From Prochlorococcus marinus str. MIT 9201 (GTDB taxonomy: Bacteria; Cyanobacteriota; Cyanobacteriia; PCC-6307; Cyanobiaceae), in contig NZ_JNAL01000016.1 in assembly GCF_000759955.1 (NCBI RefSeq), forward strand, positions 24,909 through 88,908: a stretch of DNA of 64,000 nt, given 5' to 3'. The position numbers and the translations under genes are program-made. Each line of letters begins with the position of its first letter. The first letter of the stretch is position 1. Positions 42,499 through 52,564 of this stretch are shown here, piece by piece. The notes beneath the pieces are model-generated. The model saw only the letters and a program-made list of their open reading frames with translations. It made no database searches and was not told where the DNA came from.

Positions 42499-43587
42499 GT
42501 GACTAAAACAAAGAAAAGAAGAGTTTTTCCTTTTACAGCAGTAATTGGTCAGGAAGAAATGAAATTAGCACTCTTATTAAATGTTATTGATCCAAGAATT
42601 GGAGGAGTGATGATAATGGGAGATAGAGGGACTGGAAAATCTACTACAATTAGAGCTCTAGCTGATTTGTTGCCTGCGATAGAAGTTGTAAAAGACGATC
42701 CATATAATAGTTCTCTAAACGATCCTGATTTGCAGAGTAAAGAAGTTATGGAAAAAATTGTTCAGGGAGATAATCTTGAGATTATTCAAAAACAAGTACC
42801 TATGGTCGATTTGCCTTTAGGGGCTACTGAGGATAGGCTATGTGGGACTATTGATATAGAAAAGGCTTTGAGTGAAGGTATTAAGGCATTTGAACCTGGA
42901 TTATTGGCAAAAGCTAACAGGGGTCTACTATACGTAGATGAAGTGAATTTGCTTGATGATCATTTGGTTGATGTACTTTTAGATTCGGCTGCTTCTGGGT
43001 GGAATACAGTTGAAAGGGAGGGAGTCTCAGTTAGACATCCTGCAAGGTTTGTCCTTATTGGTTCAGGTAATCCAGAAGAAGGTGAATTGAGGCCTCAACT
43101 TTTGGACAGGTTTGGAATGAGTGTTGAGGTTAAAACAGTTAGAGACGCTGAATTAAGAGTTCAAGTGGTAGATCAAAGAACTTCTTTTGACGATAATCCT
43201 GATGAGTTTGCATTGAATGTTGAGAAACAACAAGATGAACTGCAACAAAAGGTTATTAAAGCTCAAGAAATATTAAATTCTGTTCAAATGGATGATGACC
43301 TGAGATTGAATATTTCTGCAATCTGTGGAGAATTAGATGTTGATGGTTTACGTGGAGATATTGTTACAAATCGATCGGCAAGGGCAATTGCAGCCTTTGA
43401 GGGCAGAACTGAAGTTCAGGAAGATGACATAGCAAGGGTTATTTCTTGTTCTTTAAGACATAGACTAAGAAAAGATCCCCTAGAACAAGTTGATTCAGGT
43501 GAAAGAGTTATTCAAGCTTTTTGTAAAGTATTTGATTTAGATGAAAAAGAAAATCTTTCAAAATTTCAGCTGTCTGCAGAAGCCTAA
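42499..43587 (+). CDS. chlI: magnesium chelatase subunit I
   Basis: AAA+ subunit of the enzyme inserting Mg2+ into protoporphyrin IX, the first committed step to chlorophyll. Seen: 362 residues. Walker A is GDRGTGKST (41-49), Walker B is [16 protein letters not shown], and [19 protein letters not shown] holds the arginine finger region. The start is GTG 42499 directly before [11 protein letters not shown], the usual ChlI opening. ruvC starts six bases downstream. Confidence 0.97.
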   Translation: MTKTKKRRVFPFTAVIGQEEMKLALLLNVIDPRIGGVMIMGDRGTGKSTTIRALADLLPAIEVVKDDPYNSSLNDPDLQSKEVMEKIVQGDNLEIIQKQVPMVDLPLGATEDRLCGTIDIEKALSEGIKAFEPGLLAKANRGLLYVDEVNLLDDHLVDVLLDSAASGWNTVEREGVSVRHPARFVLIGSGNPEEGELRPQLLDRFGMSVEVKTVRDAELRVQVVDQRTSFDDNPDEFALNVEKQQDELQQKVIKAQEILNSVQMDDDLRLNISAICGELDVDGLRGDIVTNRSARAIAAFEGRTEVQEDDIARVISCSLRHRLRKDPLEQVDSGERVIQAFCKVFDLDEKENLSKFQLSAEA

Positions 43588-43592
43588 TTACC

Positions 43593-44066
43593 GTGAGAAT
43601 AATTGGGATTGATCCTGGATTAGCTAGAGTTGGTTATGGAATTATTGAAATAGCAAATCAAAAAAAGATATTATTAGATTGCGGAGTTATAGAGACAGGT
43701 AAAGATAAAAAAGAAGAAGATAGACTTTATGAGATATTCAATGATTTAAATGAATTGATAAATCGTTGGAATCCAACTGCAGCAGCTGTAGAAAAATTTT
43801 TTTTTTATAGATCAAGTACTACCATTAGCGTGGTGCAAGCAAGAGGCGTGATTATGATGGTATTGGCCTCTAAAAAAATTCATGTTAGTGAATATTCTCC
43901 TGCTCAGATAAAGTTAACCATTGCTGGTTCTGGAAAAGCCTCTAAGAAAGAAGTTCTTGATGCGGTTATGTATAACTTAAAACTTAACAAACCTCCCAAA
44001 CCTGATGATTCCGCAGATGCTTTGGCCATTGCGCTCACAAAATTAAATGAAGATGGCATTAACTGA
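43593..44066 (+). CDS. ruvC: Holliday junction resolvase RuvC
   Basis: Endonuclease that resolves recombination intermediates with RuvAB. Seen: 157 residues. The first catalytic Asp lies in [12 protein letters not shown], the Glu in [14 protein letters not shown], and the C-terminal acidic residues in [14 protein letters not shown]. The start is GTG 43593. It is closely flanked by chlI and the formyl-THF cyclo-ligase, so the three genes appear to share a transcript. Confidence 0.96.
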   Translation: MRIIGIDPGLARVGYGIIEIANQKKILLDCGVIETGKDKKEEDRLYEIFNDLNELINRWNPTAAAVEKFFFYRSSTTISVVQARGVIMMVLASKKIHVSEYSPAQIKLTIAGSGKASKKEVLDAVMYNLKLNKPPKPDDSADALAIALTKLNEDGIN

Positions 44067-44075
44067 AGATTCAAT

Positions 44076-44633
44076 ATGACTATTTCTGAAAAAAAAAAAT
44101 TGGAAAGGGATATCTTTAGAAGACTTAGAGATGAGGTTTCTATAAATCAAAGAGAAAATGTAGAAAAAAAAGTAAAATCATATGTTGATTCATTCATAAA
44201 GAAATCTAAGAATATTGGTTACATAGCAATATATTGGCCTCTAAAAAATGAAGTAGATATAAGAAGTCTTAAGGAAAAAATTTCTTTGGCTTTGCCTAGA
44301 TGTACAGATAAAAAAGACTTATTATTTTATCCATGGGATGAAAAACCTCTTACCAAAGATTCAGAGGGGATACTAAGTCCGAATAATTCTTTTTCACTAA
44401 GTTATGAGCAGATAAGCATGATACTTGTCCCATGTCTTTCCATAGATAAAAATTTAATAAGGTTAGGTTATGGAGGAGGTTATTTTGATAAATTAAGGAG
44501 AGATAAAAATTGGAGAAATGTTCCATGTCTTGGAGTACTAGCTTCTAATTGTGTAAGTAGGATTCCATTAACCAGAGCTGAGTGGGATATTCCTTTATCA
44601 GGATTCATCACAGAAAAAGAAATATTTGTATAA
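44076..44633 (+). CDS. 5-formyltetrahydrofolate cyclo-ligase
   Basis: Converts 5-formyl-THF to 5,10-methenyl-THF with ATP. Seen: 185 residues. The nucleotide-binding region of the family is LVPCLSIDKNLIRLGYGGGY followed by FDKLRR. The N-terminal RRLRDEVS and YWPLKNEVDI are also typical. It starts at ATG 44076, nine bases after ruvC. It may cooperate with FolD (27744-28640) in one-carbon metabolism. Confidence 0.93.
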   Translation: MTISEKKKLERDIFRRLRDEVSINQRENVEKKVKSYVDSFIKKSKNIGYIAIYWPLKNEVDIRSLKEKISLALPRCTDKKDLLFYPWDEKPLTKDSEGILSPNNSFSLSYEQISMILVPCLSIDKNLIRLGYGGGYFDKLRRDKNWRNVPCLGVLASNCVSRIPLTRAEWDIPLSGFITEKEIFV

Positions 44634-44674
44634 TAATAGATCTACATATGGGTTTCTTAATAGTTTTCTAAAAA

Positions 44675-45094
44675 ATGGAAAATAAAGAAAAATACAATAA
44701 TTTATCAAAATTAGTAGAAAAATTAAAGAAATCAGAAGACCCAAAAAGAAAATATGAGTATATTTTGTGGCTAGGGAAAAAATTGAAAGAACCAGATGAT
44801 AAAATATTTGTTGAAGAAAATAAGGTTAAGGGATGTGTTTCAGAAGTTTTTGTTAAAGCAAATATTAGGAGCGGTAAATTATTTTGGGAAGGATATTCTG
44901 ATGCACTAATAACTAAGGGTTTATTAGCATTTTTAATTAATGGGTTAAATGAGTTAACACCAAATGAGGTTGTTAAAATAGACAAGAAATTTATTGAAGA
45001 TACTGGTTTGAAAGCAAGCTTAACTCCTTCACGATCTAATGGGTTTTTAAACATATTATTGAAAATGCAGTCTCAAGCAAATGACTTTTTGTAG
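44675..45094 (+). CDS. sufE: cysteine desulfuration protein SufE
   Basis: Accepts sulfane sulfur from SufS for iron-sulfur cluster assembly. Seen: 139 residues. The acceptor Cys54 lies in NKVKGCVSEVF, and RKYEYILWLGKKL is the usual N-terminal block. LTPSRSNGFLNIL at the C-terminus matches the family. It starts at ATG 44675, 41 bases after the cyclo-ligase, and lies 44 bases before hom. The opposite strand carries an incidental long open frame that I do not treat as a gene. Confidence 0.95.
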   Translation: MENKEKYNNLSKLVEKLKKSEDPKRKYEYILWLGKKLKEPDDKIFVEENKVKGCVSEVFVKANIRSGKLFWEGYSDALITKGLLAFLINGLNELTPNEVVKIDKKFIEDTGLKASLTPSRSNGFLNILLKMQSQANDFL

Positions 45095-45138
45095 GTCTAA
45101 TAATATAAAATTAAACTCAAAGTTAAAAGAAATAAAAA

Positions 45139-46440
45139 ATGAGAAAATGCAAAATTGGGATTGTAGGTTTTGGAACAGTAGGTTCAGGTATTTATAAAAT
45201 ATTAAGTTCTAAAGTTGATTCACATCCAATTTTAAAAGAAATAGAAATCACAAAAATAGCAGTAAAAGATCTTAATAAAAAAAGGGATATTGAGATAGAT
45301 AATAATTTATTAACTGATGATCCATTTAAATTAATTAATGACCCCTCTATAGATGTAATTGTTGAAGTAATGGGTGGGGTTGATTTAGCTAAAGAAATTA
45401 TTCTGCAATCATTAAAATTAGGTAAATCGGTTGTCACGGCTAATAAAGCAGTCATTGCAAGATATGGAGAAGAAATATACGAAACTGCTTCTAAAGAGGG
45501 AGTTTATATATTGTCAGAGGCGGCAGTTTGCGGGGGGATTCCTATAATTGAACCCTTAAAAAGATCATTAAAAAGTAACAGCATAAAAAAAATGGTTGGG
45601 ATAATAAATGGCACAACAAATTTTATCCTTTCAAAGATGACAAATGAAAAAGCTGATTATAAGGAGACCTTAAAATTGGCCCAAAGCCTAGGTTATGCAG
45701 AATTTGATCCAACTGCAGATGTTGAGGGTCATGATGCTGCTGATAAGATTTCAATTCTTAGTGAACTTGCATTTGGAGGGAAAATCAAAAGGGAGGAGAT
45801 ACATTCTGAGGGAATTAGCAAAATTAATCTAAAGGATATCGAATATGCCAATAAATTAGGATTTGAAATAAAACTTTTAGCGCTTTCCGAAAGGGGACAA
45901 ATTAATAGTAATGATTCACTTTCTTTGAATATTTGGGTAGGACCTTCTTTGATTCCAAAATCTCATCCATTGGCAACAGTTAATGGAGTTAATAATGCCT
46001 TATTGATTGAGGCTGATCCTCTTGGAGAGATAATGTTGTATGGTCCAGGTGCAGGGAGTGGCCCAACTGCTGCATCAGTAGTTTCAGATATATTAAATCT
46101 TCATGCCGCTTCAGTAAAAAATAATAATTCAATCGATCCATTATTATCCTTTGATTTCTGGAGAAACTGTCATATCATAGGATCTTCACAAATAAATAAA
46201 AAAAATTATCTTAGAATTATTTGTCTTGACAGTCCAGGTGTAATAGGAAAGATTGGAGATGTTTTTGGAAAAAATAATGTATCAATAGAGTCAATTGTTC
46301 AACTAGACGCTAGTGAGGACAAAGCTGAAATTGTTGTTATAACTCATGAGGTTAATAATGGAAATTTTGATAAATCTAAAGATGAAATAAATTCGCTAAA
46401 TGAAGTCAAAATTATTGCAAGTCAATTAAGTTGCATTTAA
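45139..46440 (+). CDS. hom: homoserine dehydrogenase
   Basis: Reduces aspartate semialdehyde to homoserine for Thr, Met and Ile synthesis. Seen: 433 residues. The NAD(P) turn is GIVGFGTVGSGIY and the catalytic region is GIINGTTNFILSKM followed by EFDPTADVEGHDAADK. A C-terminal ACT domain (about 350-430, DSPGVIGKIGDVFGKNNVSI) implies threonine control. It is the monofunctional form, without aspartokinase. Confidence 0.97.
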   Translation: MRKCKIGIVGFGTVGSGIYKILSSKVDSHPILKEIEITKIAVKDLNKKRDIEIDNNLLTDDPFKLINDPSIDVIVEVMGGVDLAKEIILQSLKLGKSVVTANKAVIARYGEEIYETASKEGVYILSEAAVCGGIPIIEPLKRSLKSNSIKKMVGIINGTTNFILSKMTNEKADYKETLKLAQSLGYAEFDPTADVEGHDAADKISILSELAFGGKIKREEIHSEGISKINLKDIEYANKLGFEIKLLALSERGQINSNDSLSLNIWVGPSLIPKSHPLATVNGVNNALLIEADPLGEIMLYGPGAGSGPTAASVVSDILNLHAASVKNNNSIDPLLSFDFWRNCHIIGSSQINKKNYLRIICLDSPGVIGKIGDVFGKNNVSIESIVQLDASEDKAEIVVITHEVNNGNFDKSKDEINSLNEVKIIASQLSCI

Positions 46441-46510
46441 AAAAATAGTTTGCAAATTGCTTAATGACTTGTTAAACCGAAGAAAGTAAGTGTTTAGTTT
46501 TAACACCTAA

Positions 46511-46756
46511 ATGATTCATTCAAAACTATTAGATAATAAAAATAATAATTTAATTTGTTTTGAAAACCTTTATAAAGGTGCTTTTGTAAAAATTAAACAT
46601 AGCAATAACACTTTTCAAGTAATTGGTTTAAATATAGACAAAAAAATTTGTTGGGTGAGAGAGTGGCCTTTTGACAGTAATTCTAAAAAAACATTTGCTT
46701 TAGAAATAAGTCGAATAAACTTACAAATTTTTTGCTCAAATAATTCTTCAGAATAA
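46511..46756 (+). CDS. small conserved hypothetical protein
   Basis: Seen: 81 residues, starting at ATG 46511. It is rich in Asn, Lys and Ile. The core YKGAFVKIKHSNNTFQVIG and CWVREWPF looks like a small SH3-like or beta-barrel fold. No signal peptide or membrane segment is visible. It lies 70 bases after hom and 17 bases before the ABC substrate-binding gene, so it may be cotranscribed with that. I do not recognise it. Confidence 0.6.
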   Translation: MIHSKLLDNKNNNLICFENLYKGAFVKIKHSNNTFQVIGLNIDKKICWVREWPFDSNSKKTFALEISRINLQIFCSNNSSE

Positions 46757-46773
46757 TTAAGTACTTAAGAAAT

Positions 46774-48345
46774 ATGAAAAAAAAAGTTTTTTTATCCATA
46801 TTTATTATTTTAATTTCTTTTTTGCAGAATTCTTGTGGTTCGAAAAGAATATCTAAACATATCATAGTAGCAAGTTCCGGGAAAATTGAATCTTTAGATC
46901 CAGCTAGAGCTAATACTCTTAAAGCAATTCAATTAATCAGTTCTCTAGGAGACACACTATATGAATTGAATTCTAACGGAGAATTAATACCTGAATTGGC
47001 CTCAGGGATGCCAATTATTTCAAAGAATAAACTTAGAATAATTATCAATTTAAGAAAAAATGTTTTTTTCCACGATGGAACTCCTTTTAACTCAAATGCA
47101 ATAAAGTTTACTTTTGATAGATTCAAAAGGATTGGGACGATGAATTATATCTTAGGCAATAAGATTAAATCAATAGAAACGCCAAGTGAATATTCAGTCA
47201 TAATAAATTTGAATAAACCATCAAGTTCTTTAAATGGGTTACTTACATCTGTAAACTTAACACCAATATCTCCAACCTTTTACAAAGAATATTCTGATAA
47301 ATTTCTAAATGAAAAATTTGTTGGTACAGGCAAGTATGTGTTGACCAGTTTTTCTAATGAAGTTCAATTGATTGATCCATATTTGAATTATTGGGGTGAT
47401 AAGCCACTAAATAAGGGTATTAATTTTGTGGGATATTCAAATTCATCTTCTCTTTTCGGAGCTTTAAAAAGTAAACAAATTGACGTGCTATTATCAAATT
47501 CAATTGATGATAGTCAAAGAAAAAACCTAAATGATTTAAGCAAAAATAAACAGTTTAAAGAAGGTAATAGCCCTTTCACAGAATTAAGTTTTATAAGCCT
47601 TAAAACCAGTTCTTATCCCTTAAGTAATATTAATTTAAGACTGGCTTTAGCAAAAAGCCTAAATAGAAAATTAATTAGCGAGAAAGTAAGTTATGGATTA
47701 AGAAAGCCATCTAGATCAATTATTCCTCCGATATATAAAAAAGAAAATCAAGAATTTTGGCCTAAATATGATTATTTAGAAGCGAGAAGATTATTGCAAA
47801 AAGAAAATTTCTGTAATGGAAATATTCTGAAAGTACCTCTTACTTATAGATCGAATGTGCCAGCTGACAAGCTTATTGCCCTGACATGGCAAGAAGAAAT
47901 TAAAAATTCTTTGAAAGATTGCATTAATATTGAACTCAATGGAGTTGAATCTACAACAATTTATAAGAATCTAAGTTTAGGGATTTATACAGCAGTTATC
48001 CTGGATTGGACTGGAGCTTATTCAGATCCAGAAGCCTATCTCACTCCTCTTTTAAGTTGTAATCAAATAGTTGATGAAATATGTAAAAAAGGAGAATCAG
48101 TTTATAGCGGCAGTTTTTGGGGATCTAATAAAGTGGAAAGCTTATTTCTTGAGAGTGAAAAAATAAGTGGAATTAAAAGATTAGAAAAACTTGTTGAAAT
48201 TGAAAAAATAGCAGCAAATTCAATACCTTATATTCCTATTTGGATTTCCTCTCAAAAAGCATGGTCTCAAAATAAAATATCAAAACCTATTTTTAATGGA
48301 GCAGGAATAATTTCATTGAGTGATCTTAAGTTAATTGATGAGTAG
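46774..48345 (+). CDS. ABC transporter substrate-binding protein, family 5 (peptide/nickel type)
   Basis: Extracytoplasmic binding protein for oligopeptides, nickel chelates or similar solutes. Seen: 523 residues. The signal segment at 1-20 ends in QNSCGS, a weak lipobox, so it may be a lipoprotein. SBP_bac_5 features are SLDPARANTLKA, LRKNVFFHDGTPFNS and NLRLALAKSLNRKLI. The ligand cannot be told by eye. The permease gene overlaps its 3' end by 11 bases, so the two are coupled. Confidence 0.9.
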   Translation: MKKKVFLSIFIILISFLQNSCGSKRISKHIIVASSGKIESLDPARANTLKAIQLISSLGDTLYELNSNGELIPELASGMPIISKNKLRIIINLRKNVFFHDGTPFNSNAIKFTFDRFKRIGTMNYILGNKIKSIETPSEYSVIINLNKPSSSLNGLLTSVNLTPISPTFYKEYSDKFLNEKFVGTGKYVLTSFSNEVQLIDPYLNYWGDKPLNKGINFVGYSNSSSLFGALKSKQIDVLLSNSIDDSQRKNLNDLSKNKQFKEGNSPFTELSFISLKTSSYPLSNINLRLALAKSLNRKLISEKVSYGLRKPSRSIIPPIYKKENQEFWPKYDYLEARRLLQKENFCNGNILKVPLTYRSNVPADKLIALTWQEEIKNSLKDCINIELNGVESTTIYKNLSLGIYTAVILDWTGAYSDPEAYLTPLLSCNQIVDEICKKGESVYSGSFWGSNKVESLFLESEKISGIKRLEKLVEIEKIAANSIPYIPIWISSQKAWSQNKISKPIFNGAGIISLSDLKLIDE

Positions 48346-49360
48346 AAATTTAAATAAAATACTAAATTATTCCTTATTAAAAATTTGTTTAATACCGATA
48401 ATGTTATGGATAATTTCTTCATTAGTATTTATTTTATTGAGAGTTGCTCCCGGCGATCCTGTCGATGCCATACTTGGATCTGGTGCCGATGATGTTTCAA
48501 GGGAATTTCTAAGAAATAAATTGGGGCTAAACGAACCTTTAATAAATCAATATTTTTCATATATTAAAAATATATTGCATTTAGATTTTGGCCAATCACT
48601 TAGTACCCAAGAGCCAGTCCTAAATATTATTCTTAAGTCATTACCTGCAAGTCTTGAGCTTGGATTTTTTTCAATATTAAGTGCCGCATTGATTGGATTC
48701 CCATTGGGATTAATTGGATTGAAAAATAGAGGTAAAAAGACTGATTATATTGCGAGAATATTAGGAATTGCGACATATGCGATCCCTCCTTTTTGGGGCG
48801 CAATGCTAGCTCAATTATTATTTTCTGTATTTTTTAATATTTCCCCAATTGGGGGAAGATTTCCAATATTTCAGCAACAACCTCAAATTACAGGTTTTCT
48901 TGTTTTAGATAGTATTCTTTCAAATAATATTATTGCTCTGAAAGATAGCCTTTATCATCTCGCTCTTCCTTCCATTACACTTGGTTTTCTCTTGAGTGGT
49001 ATATTTACCCGCTCATTAAGAGTAAATTTGGGAAAGACATTAAAAAGTGATTATGTAGATGCTGCATTATGCAGAGGGATATCGAGGGGGAAAATCTTTT
49101 TAAACCATGCATTGCCTAATGCTCTATTGCCAATCGTGACTATTTCAGGTTTGACTATGGCGTCATTGGCAGGAGGAGCTCTATTGTTCGAAGTAACTTT
49201 TTCATGGCCAGGTATTGCTTTAAGATTACATGAAGCAATTTCTCAGAGAGACTATACATTGGTTCAAGGAATTGTAATTTTTACCTCTATGCTAATAGTT
49301 TCTTTAAATCTCTTAGTGGATATTTTAATCGCGTATTTAGATCCACGAATAGAGTACTAA
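48335..49360 (+). CDS. ABC transporter permease, DppB/OppB type
   Basis: Membrane subunit of a peptide/nickel-type importer. Seen: 341 residues with about six hydrophobic segments. The N-terminal LLRVAPGDPVDAIL motif is typical of DppB. The EAA-like loop facing the ATPase reads DAALCRGISRGKIFLNHALP. It starts within the end of the binding-protein gene. No DppC-like permease and no ATP-binding subunits lie next to it; they must be elsewhere or absent. Confidence 0.92.
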   Translation: MMSRNLNKILNYSLLKICLIPIMLWIISSLVFILLRVAPGDPVDAILGSGADDVSREFLRNKLGLNEPLINQYFSYIKNILHLDFGQSLSTQEPVLNIILKSLPASLELGFFSILSAALIGFPLGLIGLKNRGKKTDYIARILGIATYAIPPFWGAMLAQLLFSVFFNISPIGGRFPIFQQQPQITGFLVLDSILSNNIIALKDSLYHLALPSITLGFLLSGIFTRSLRVNLGKTLKSDYVDAALCRGISRGKIFLNHALPNALLPIVTISGLTMASLAGGALLFEVTFSWPGIALRLHEAISQRDYTLVQGIVIFTSMLIVSLNLLVDILIAYLDPRIEY

Positions 49361-50907
49361 TTTTTTGAAACTTCTTTTATAGTTTCAAGATCTAACAGAT
49401 GGAAGTTAAGTCCCAAATCTCTTTGGTCTTTAATTATTGTAGGCAACTCTTGGTCATTAATATTTTCTAAAAATTTGACTATAAATTTCGCAGATAAATC
49501 TTGTACTAATATTGGATCTGAACCAATAAAAGATTCATTTATTTTGAAGACGTCATTATTTTCTTTAAAAGTTTTATTAATTCTTATTGGAGAGAAATGA
49601 CTTGCACCTTCAATAATTAGGAATCTGTTTGATGTATTATTTAAAGCAGAAAAGACTCTAAATTGTTCATTCATTAATGGTGTTATGAGGTCATAGGTGC
49701 CACCTATTAGAAGAGTTGGTGTTTTAATGCCAGAACTTTTTTCTTTTGGCCATACTAAACTGCCAAACGAATTAAAACCTACTATTGCACTGGCCTTATT
49801 AGTGTTATTTTTTTCAGGAAATGGTATTTCGCTCAACTGACATTGAAGTAATTTAGATAAATTTGTTACCGCAAAGTCTTTTAATGCCGAATCACATTTA
49901 TCCTTTAGTTGATCAGTAGGTTTATTGCCTTCATATAGAAGTGCTATTAAAGCGCCAAGTGAATGCCCCATTAAAATATAAGAATTATTAGGTAAACCAA
50001 ATTCTCTATTTTCATGTGCTTTTAATACCGCATCTAAATCTTTAATTCTATATAAGAAAAAGTCCGCACTTCCTGGTATTGTTTCCTTACCTTCGAGTAC
50101 ATCTATGAATGATTCTAAATTACTCCCTCTATGATCTATGAATAATATTGGCCAACTTCTTCTGGCCAATTCGTTTCCTATCCATTTGAAATTATTAATT
50201 TCGCCTCCAAGTCCTGGCATAAAAATTATCAGTTCTTTTTCTTTATTTGTTTTATTGCTTTTCCATATTTCAATTTCAATAGGTTTTACTCGGTGAGGAG
50301 CATAAATTTTTTTATCAATTTTTATAATATCTTTAATTGATTTTTTTTCAGCATTTTTAAAGGCATTTTGGTTCGTTCTTTTAAGTTTATTTAATTTTGA
50401 TAAAAGTTCTTGTTGCATTGATAATTCATTTTTCCAAGATGAAATTATTAGAATTAAATTATCAATATCTAGTGAAATTTCTTTTGAAGGTAATGCCTTT
50501 ATGATTTCTAAAGTTGAAACTTCTTTTTTTTGATCTAATAAATTTTCTATAGTGTTATAAATTACTGTTCCATTATTGTCATCTGGAACTTTAATGCTTT
50601 TGCTTAATTCTGTAAGAATCTTTCGCCCTATCCAACTTCTTAATATTTCTCTATTTAATCCCTCTTCCTTGAAAACTGGAAATTCTAAAAATTTTGATAA
50701 TTCAAAAACTCTTATTAATCCATTTTTTTTTAACCAATCTATCAACTCTGTTGAATCATCTTTGTATTTTTCTAATTTTGATAATTGTTCTATAGTAAGA
50801 GGGATTTGCATTTCTTCAAACTTAATATTTATCTTTTCAGCAGCCTTTAAACCATTATTAAAAAATAAACCACAAAAACTAAAAAAAATTATAAAAATGT
50901 ATTTCAC
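49357..50907 (-). CDS. exported alpha/beta hydrolase with N-terminal DUF1400 domain
   Basis: Seen: about 516 residues. A signal peptide-like start (MKYIFIIFFSFCGLFF) is followed by a DUF1400-type helical domain to about residue 150. The hydrolase domain has oxyanion region IFMPGLGGEINNF, nucleophile GHSLGAL, an Asp in GTYDLITP and a His in EGASHFSP. I chose GTG 50907 because it places the signal peptide at the very N-terminus; TTG 50922 would add five residues. Location is probably periplasm or lumen; the substrate is unknown (lipase/esterase-like). Confidence 0.85.
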   Translation of the reverse strand: MKYIFIIFFSFCGLFFNNGLKAAEKINIKFEEMQIPLTIEQLSKLEKYKDDSTELIDWLKKNGLIRVFELSKFLEFPVFKEEGLNREILRSWIGRKILTELSKSIKVPDDNNGTVIYNTIENLLDQKKEVSTLEIIKALPSKEISLDIDNLILIISSWKNELSMQQELLSKLNKLKRTNQNAFKNAEKKSIKDIIKIDKKIYAPHRVKPIEIEIWKSNKTNKEKELIIFMPGLGGEINNFKWIGNELARRSWPILFIDHRGSNLESFIDVLEGKETIPGSADFFLYRIKDLDAVLKAHENREFGLPNNSYILMGHSLGALIALLYEGNKPTDQLKDKCDSALKDFAVTNLSKLLQCQLSEIPFPEKNNTNKASAIVGFNSFGSLVWPKEKSSGIKTPTLLIGGTYDLITPLMNEQFRVFSALNNTSNRFLIIEGASHFSPIRINKTFKENNDVFKINESFIGSDPILVQDLSAKFIVKFLENINDQELPTIIKDQRDLGLNFHLLDLETIKEVSKN

Positions 50908-50909
50908 TT

Positions 50910-52139
50910 GTGAATAGTCCAAATAGTTTACAAATTAGCAAAAATTGGTGGATTCAATTTCCATATCATTTGAGGTTAATAACCAAGATAAGATTTTACG
51001 CTGCATTTGGAGCAGGAGGTGTTATTTATTTAACATCACTTATTTTTAATAACATAGGATTATCGGCTACAGATATTGGCTTAGGATTTACCATTTCAGC
51101 AATAATTGGAACCGTAACAAGACTCTTCACAGGTAATTATCTTAATAAAACAGGAAAAATACAATTTCCAATAGTTACTTCTTCAATACTGAGTATTGCC
51201 GCTAGCTTATGCCTCATTTTTTCAAGAGATACTTTTTTGTACATAATTGGACAATCATTTGTTGGGGCTGCTGCAGGAATATATTGGCCTGCTGCCGAGT
51301 ATGGGGTGCCATATTTTTGCCATCCTATCGAAACTCGGAAAGCATATGCTCTTGTTAGAAGTTCGGAGGCTTTAGGAATATTTCTAGGGGTATCCTTAGG
51401 GGGGTATATGACGAATTTTTTGTATTCCAAATCAATTTTTATTAATGATATATTTTGCATGTTAGTTATCACATATTTAATAACTAGAAATAGTTCTTCC
51501 ATTAAAAGAACCTTAGAAAATTTCCAAACAAAATTGGTAGATCCAATTATTCAGGAACAATTGAAATGGAATAAAAATTCAACAATAATAATTTTATCTA
51601 TTTTATTGATAACTACCTCTTTAGCTTTGATTCAAGTAACTTTGCCACTGGATCTTGTTAAAGGTGGAGTATATCGTAATTCATTAAGCAAAGAACTTAC
51701 TAGTCTTATAATTTCTATTCAGTTAATTTTATTGTTGTTTTTACAATGGCCTATTGGGTCTTGGATATCCAAAAAAGGTAGATTATTTGGGTTGAAATTT
51801 AGTTTAATAAACTTCTCTTTTGCTTCATTTTTATTATTTATTTCTAGTTATTTAAATATCCCAGCTTTATTTTTGATTTCTTTTTCATTGATATTAGTTA
51901 GTTTAGGCACTGCTTCATTTCTTCCAACATCAACAGATGTTGTTTTCAGAATAGCTCCTTCAAACAAAAAAGGTTTAGCACTTGCTCTGTTATCACAATG
52001 TTTCGCTATGGGGTATTTTATTGGGCCATTTATTTCGGGACGAATATTAGATCTATTTGGTTATGCTTCAGTAATCTGGCTATCTATTTCATGTGCTTGC
52101 TTTATAATTTTTGCAATCCTATTTAAGAGATTATTTTAA
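50910..52139 (+). CDS. major facilitator superfamily transporter
   Basis: Seen: 409 residues with about twelve hydrophobic segments. The loop 2-3 region is GNYLNKTGKI, and AAAGIYWPAAEYGVP is a conserved-looking helix. The second half includes PIGSWISKKGRLFGL, an equivalent of motif A. The substrate is unknown. The start is GTG 50910, only two bases from the opposite start of the DUF1400 hydrolase, so each gene's promoter would lie inside its neighbour. A later start in the same frame cannot be excluded. Confidence 0.87.
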   Translation: MNSPNSLQISKNWWIQFPYHLRLITKIRFYAAFGAGGVIYLTSLIFNNIGLSATDIGLGFTISAIIGTVTRLFTGNYLNKTGKIQFPIVTSSILSIAASLCLIFSRDTFLYIIGQSFVGAAAGIYWPAAEYGVPYFCHPIETRKAYALVRSSEALGIFLGVSLGGYMTNFLYSKSIFINDIFCMLVITYLITRNSSSIKRTLENFQTKLVDPIIQEQLKWNKNSTIIILSILLITTSLALIQVTLPLDLVKGGVYRNSLSKELTSLIISIQLILLLFLQWPIGSWISKKGRLFGLKFSLINFSFASFLLFISSYLNIPALFLISFSLILVSLGTASFLPTSTDVVFRIAPSNKKGLALALLSQCFAMGYFIGPFISGRILDLFGYASVIWLSISCACFIIFAILFKRLF

Positions 52140-52154
52140 TTAAGTTTTAAAAAT

Positions 52155-52523
52155 TTAAATATTTTCTAATTCAATAATTCTTCTCTCTCTTAGAAATAAG
52201 AAAAAAGGTGCTGAGAATGCGAATGCAATAAGAAAAGTTCCAATATAAACAACCCACATATTTCTCATTTCCAATTTTTTTGATTCATTTACTATCCATA
52301 TAAAAATTGCACTTGCACCTACTAATAAGTCTCTAGAAATTGACTGAGCTGCAGGGTTGGCATTTGCTAAAGAAATGAAGTTATTGATATCAAAACTATT
52401 TCCATATTCCCTAGCAAATTCGAAATTTGCCAACATTGGAAGGACAGCACCTAAAATTGATAGAAAAAGGTAAAGATAAGATAGTATCTTTTTATTATCT
52501 TTTAAAATGTTAAATGAATTCAC
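52155..52523 (-). CDS. DUF2834-family membrane protein
   Basis: Seen: 122 residues with three hydrophobic segments near 13-32, 66-83 and 92-113. The middle carries FISLANANPAAQSISRDLLV, typical of DUF2834 proteins. The function is not known. It converges on the MFS gene with 15 bases between the stops and is divergent from the PfkB kinase by 41 bases. Family assignment is from memory of the pattern. Confidence 0.78.
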   Translation of the reverse strand: MNSFNILKDNKKILSYLYLFLSILGAVLPMLANFEFAREYGNSFDINNFISLANANPAAQSISRDLLVGASAIFIWIVNESKKLEMRNMWVVYIGTFLIAFAFSAPFFLFLRERRIIELENI

Positions 52524-52564
52524 TTGTCAGAAATAATTATTTCAATAATAGTATTTAAAGGCTT

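Noticed and set aside
44668..45054. 128-codon open frame on the minus strand opposite sufE
   Set aside because: It mirrors sufE exactly; SufE motifs on the + strand are clear and the reverse protein has no recognisable pattern.
50922..50922. TTG 50922 as the start of the DUF1400 hydrolase
   Set aside because: GTG 50907 puts the signal peptide at the very start and avoids overlap with the divergent gene.
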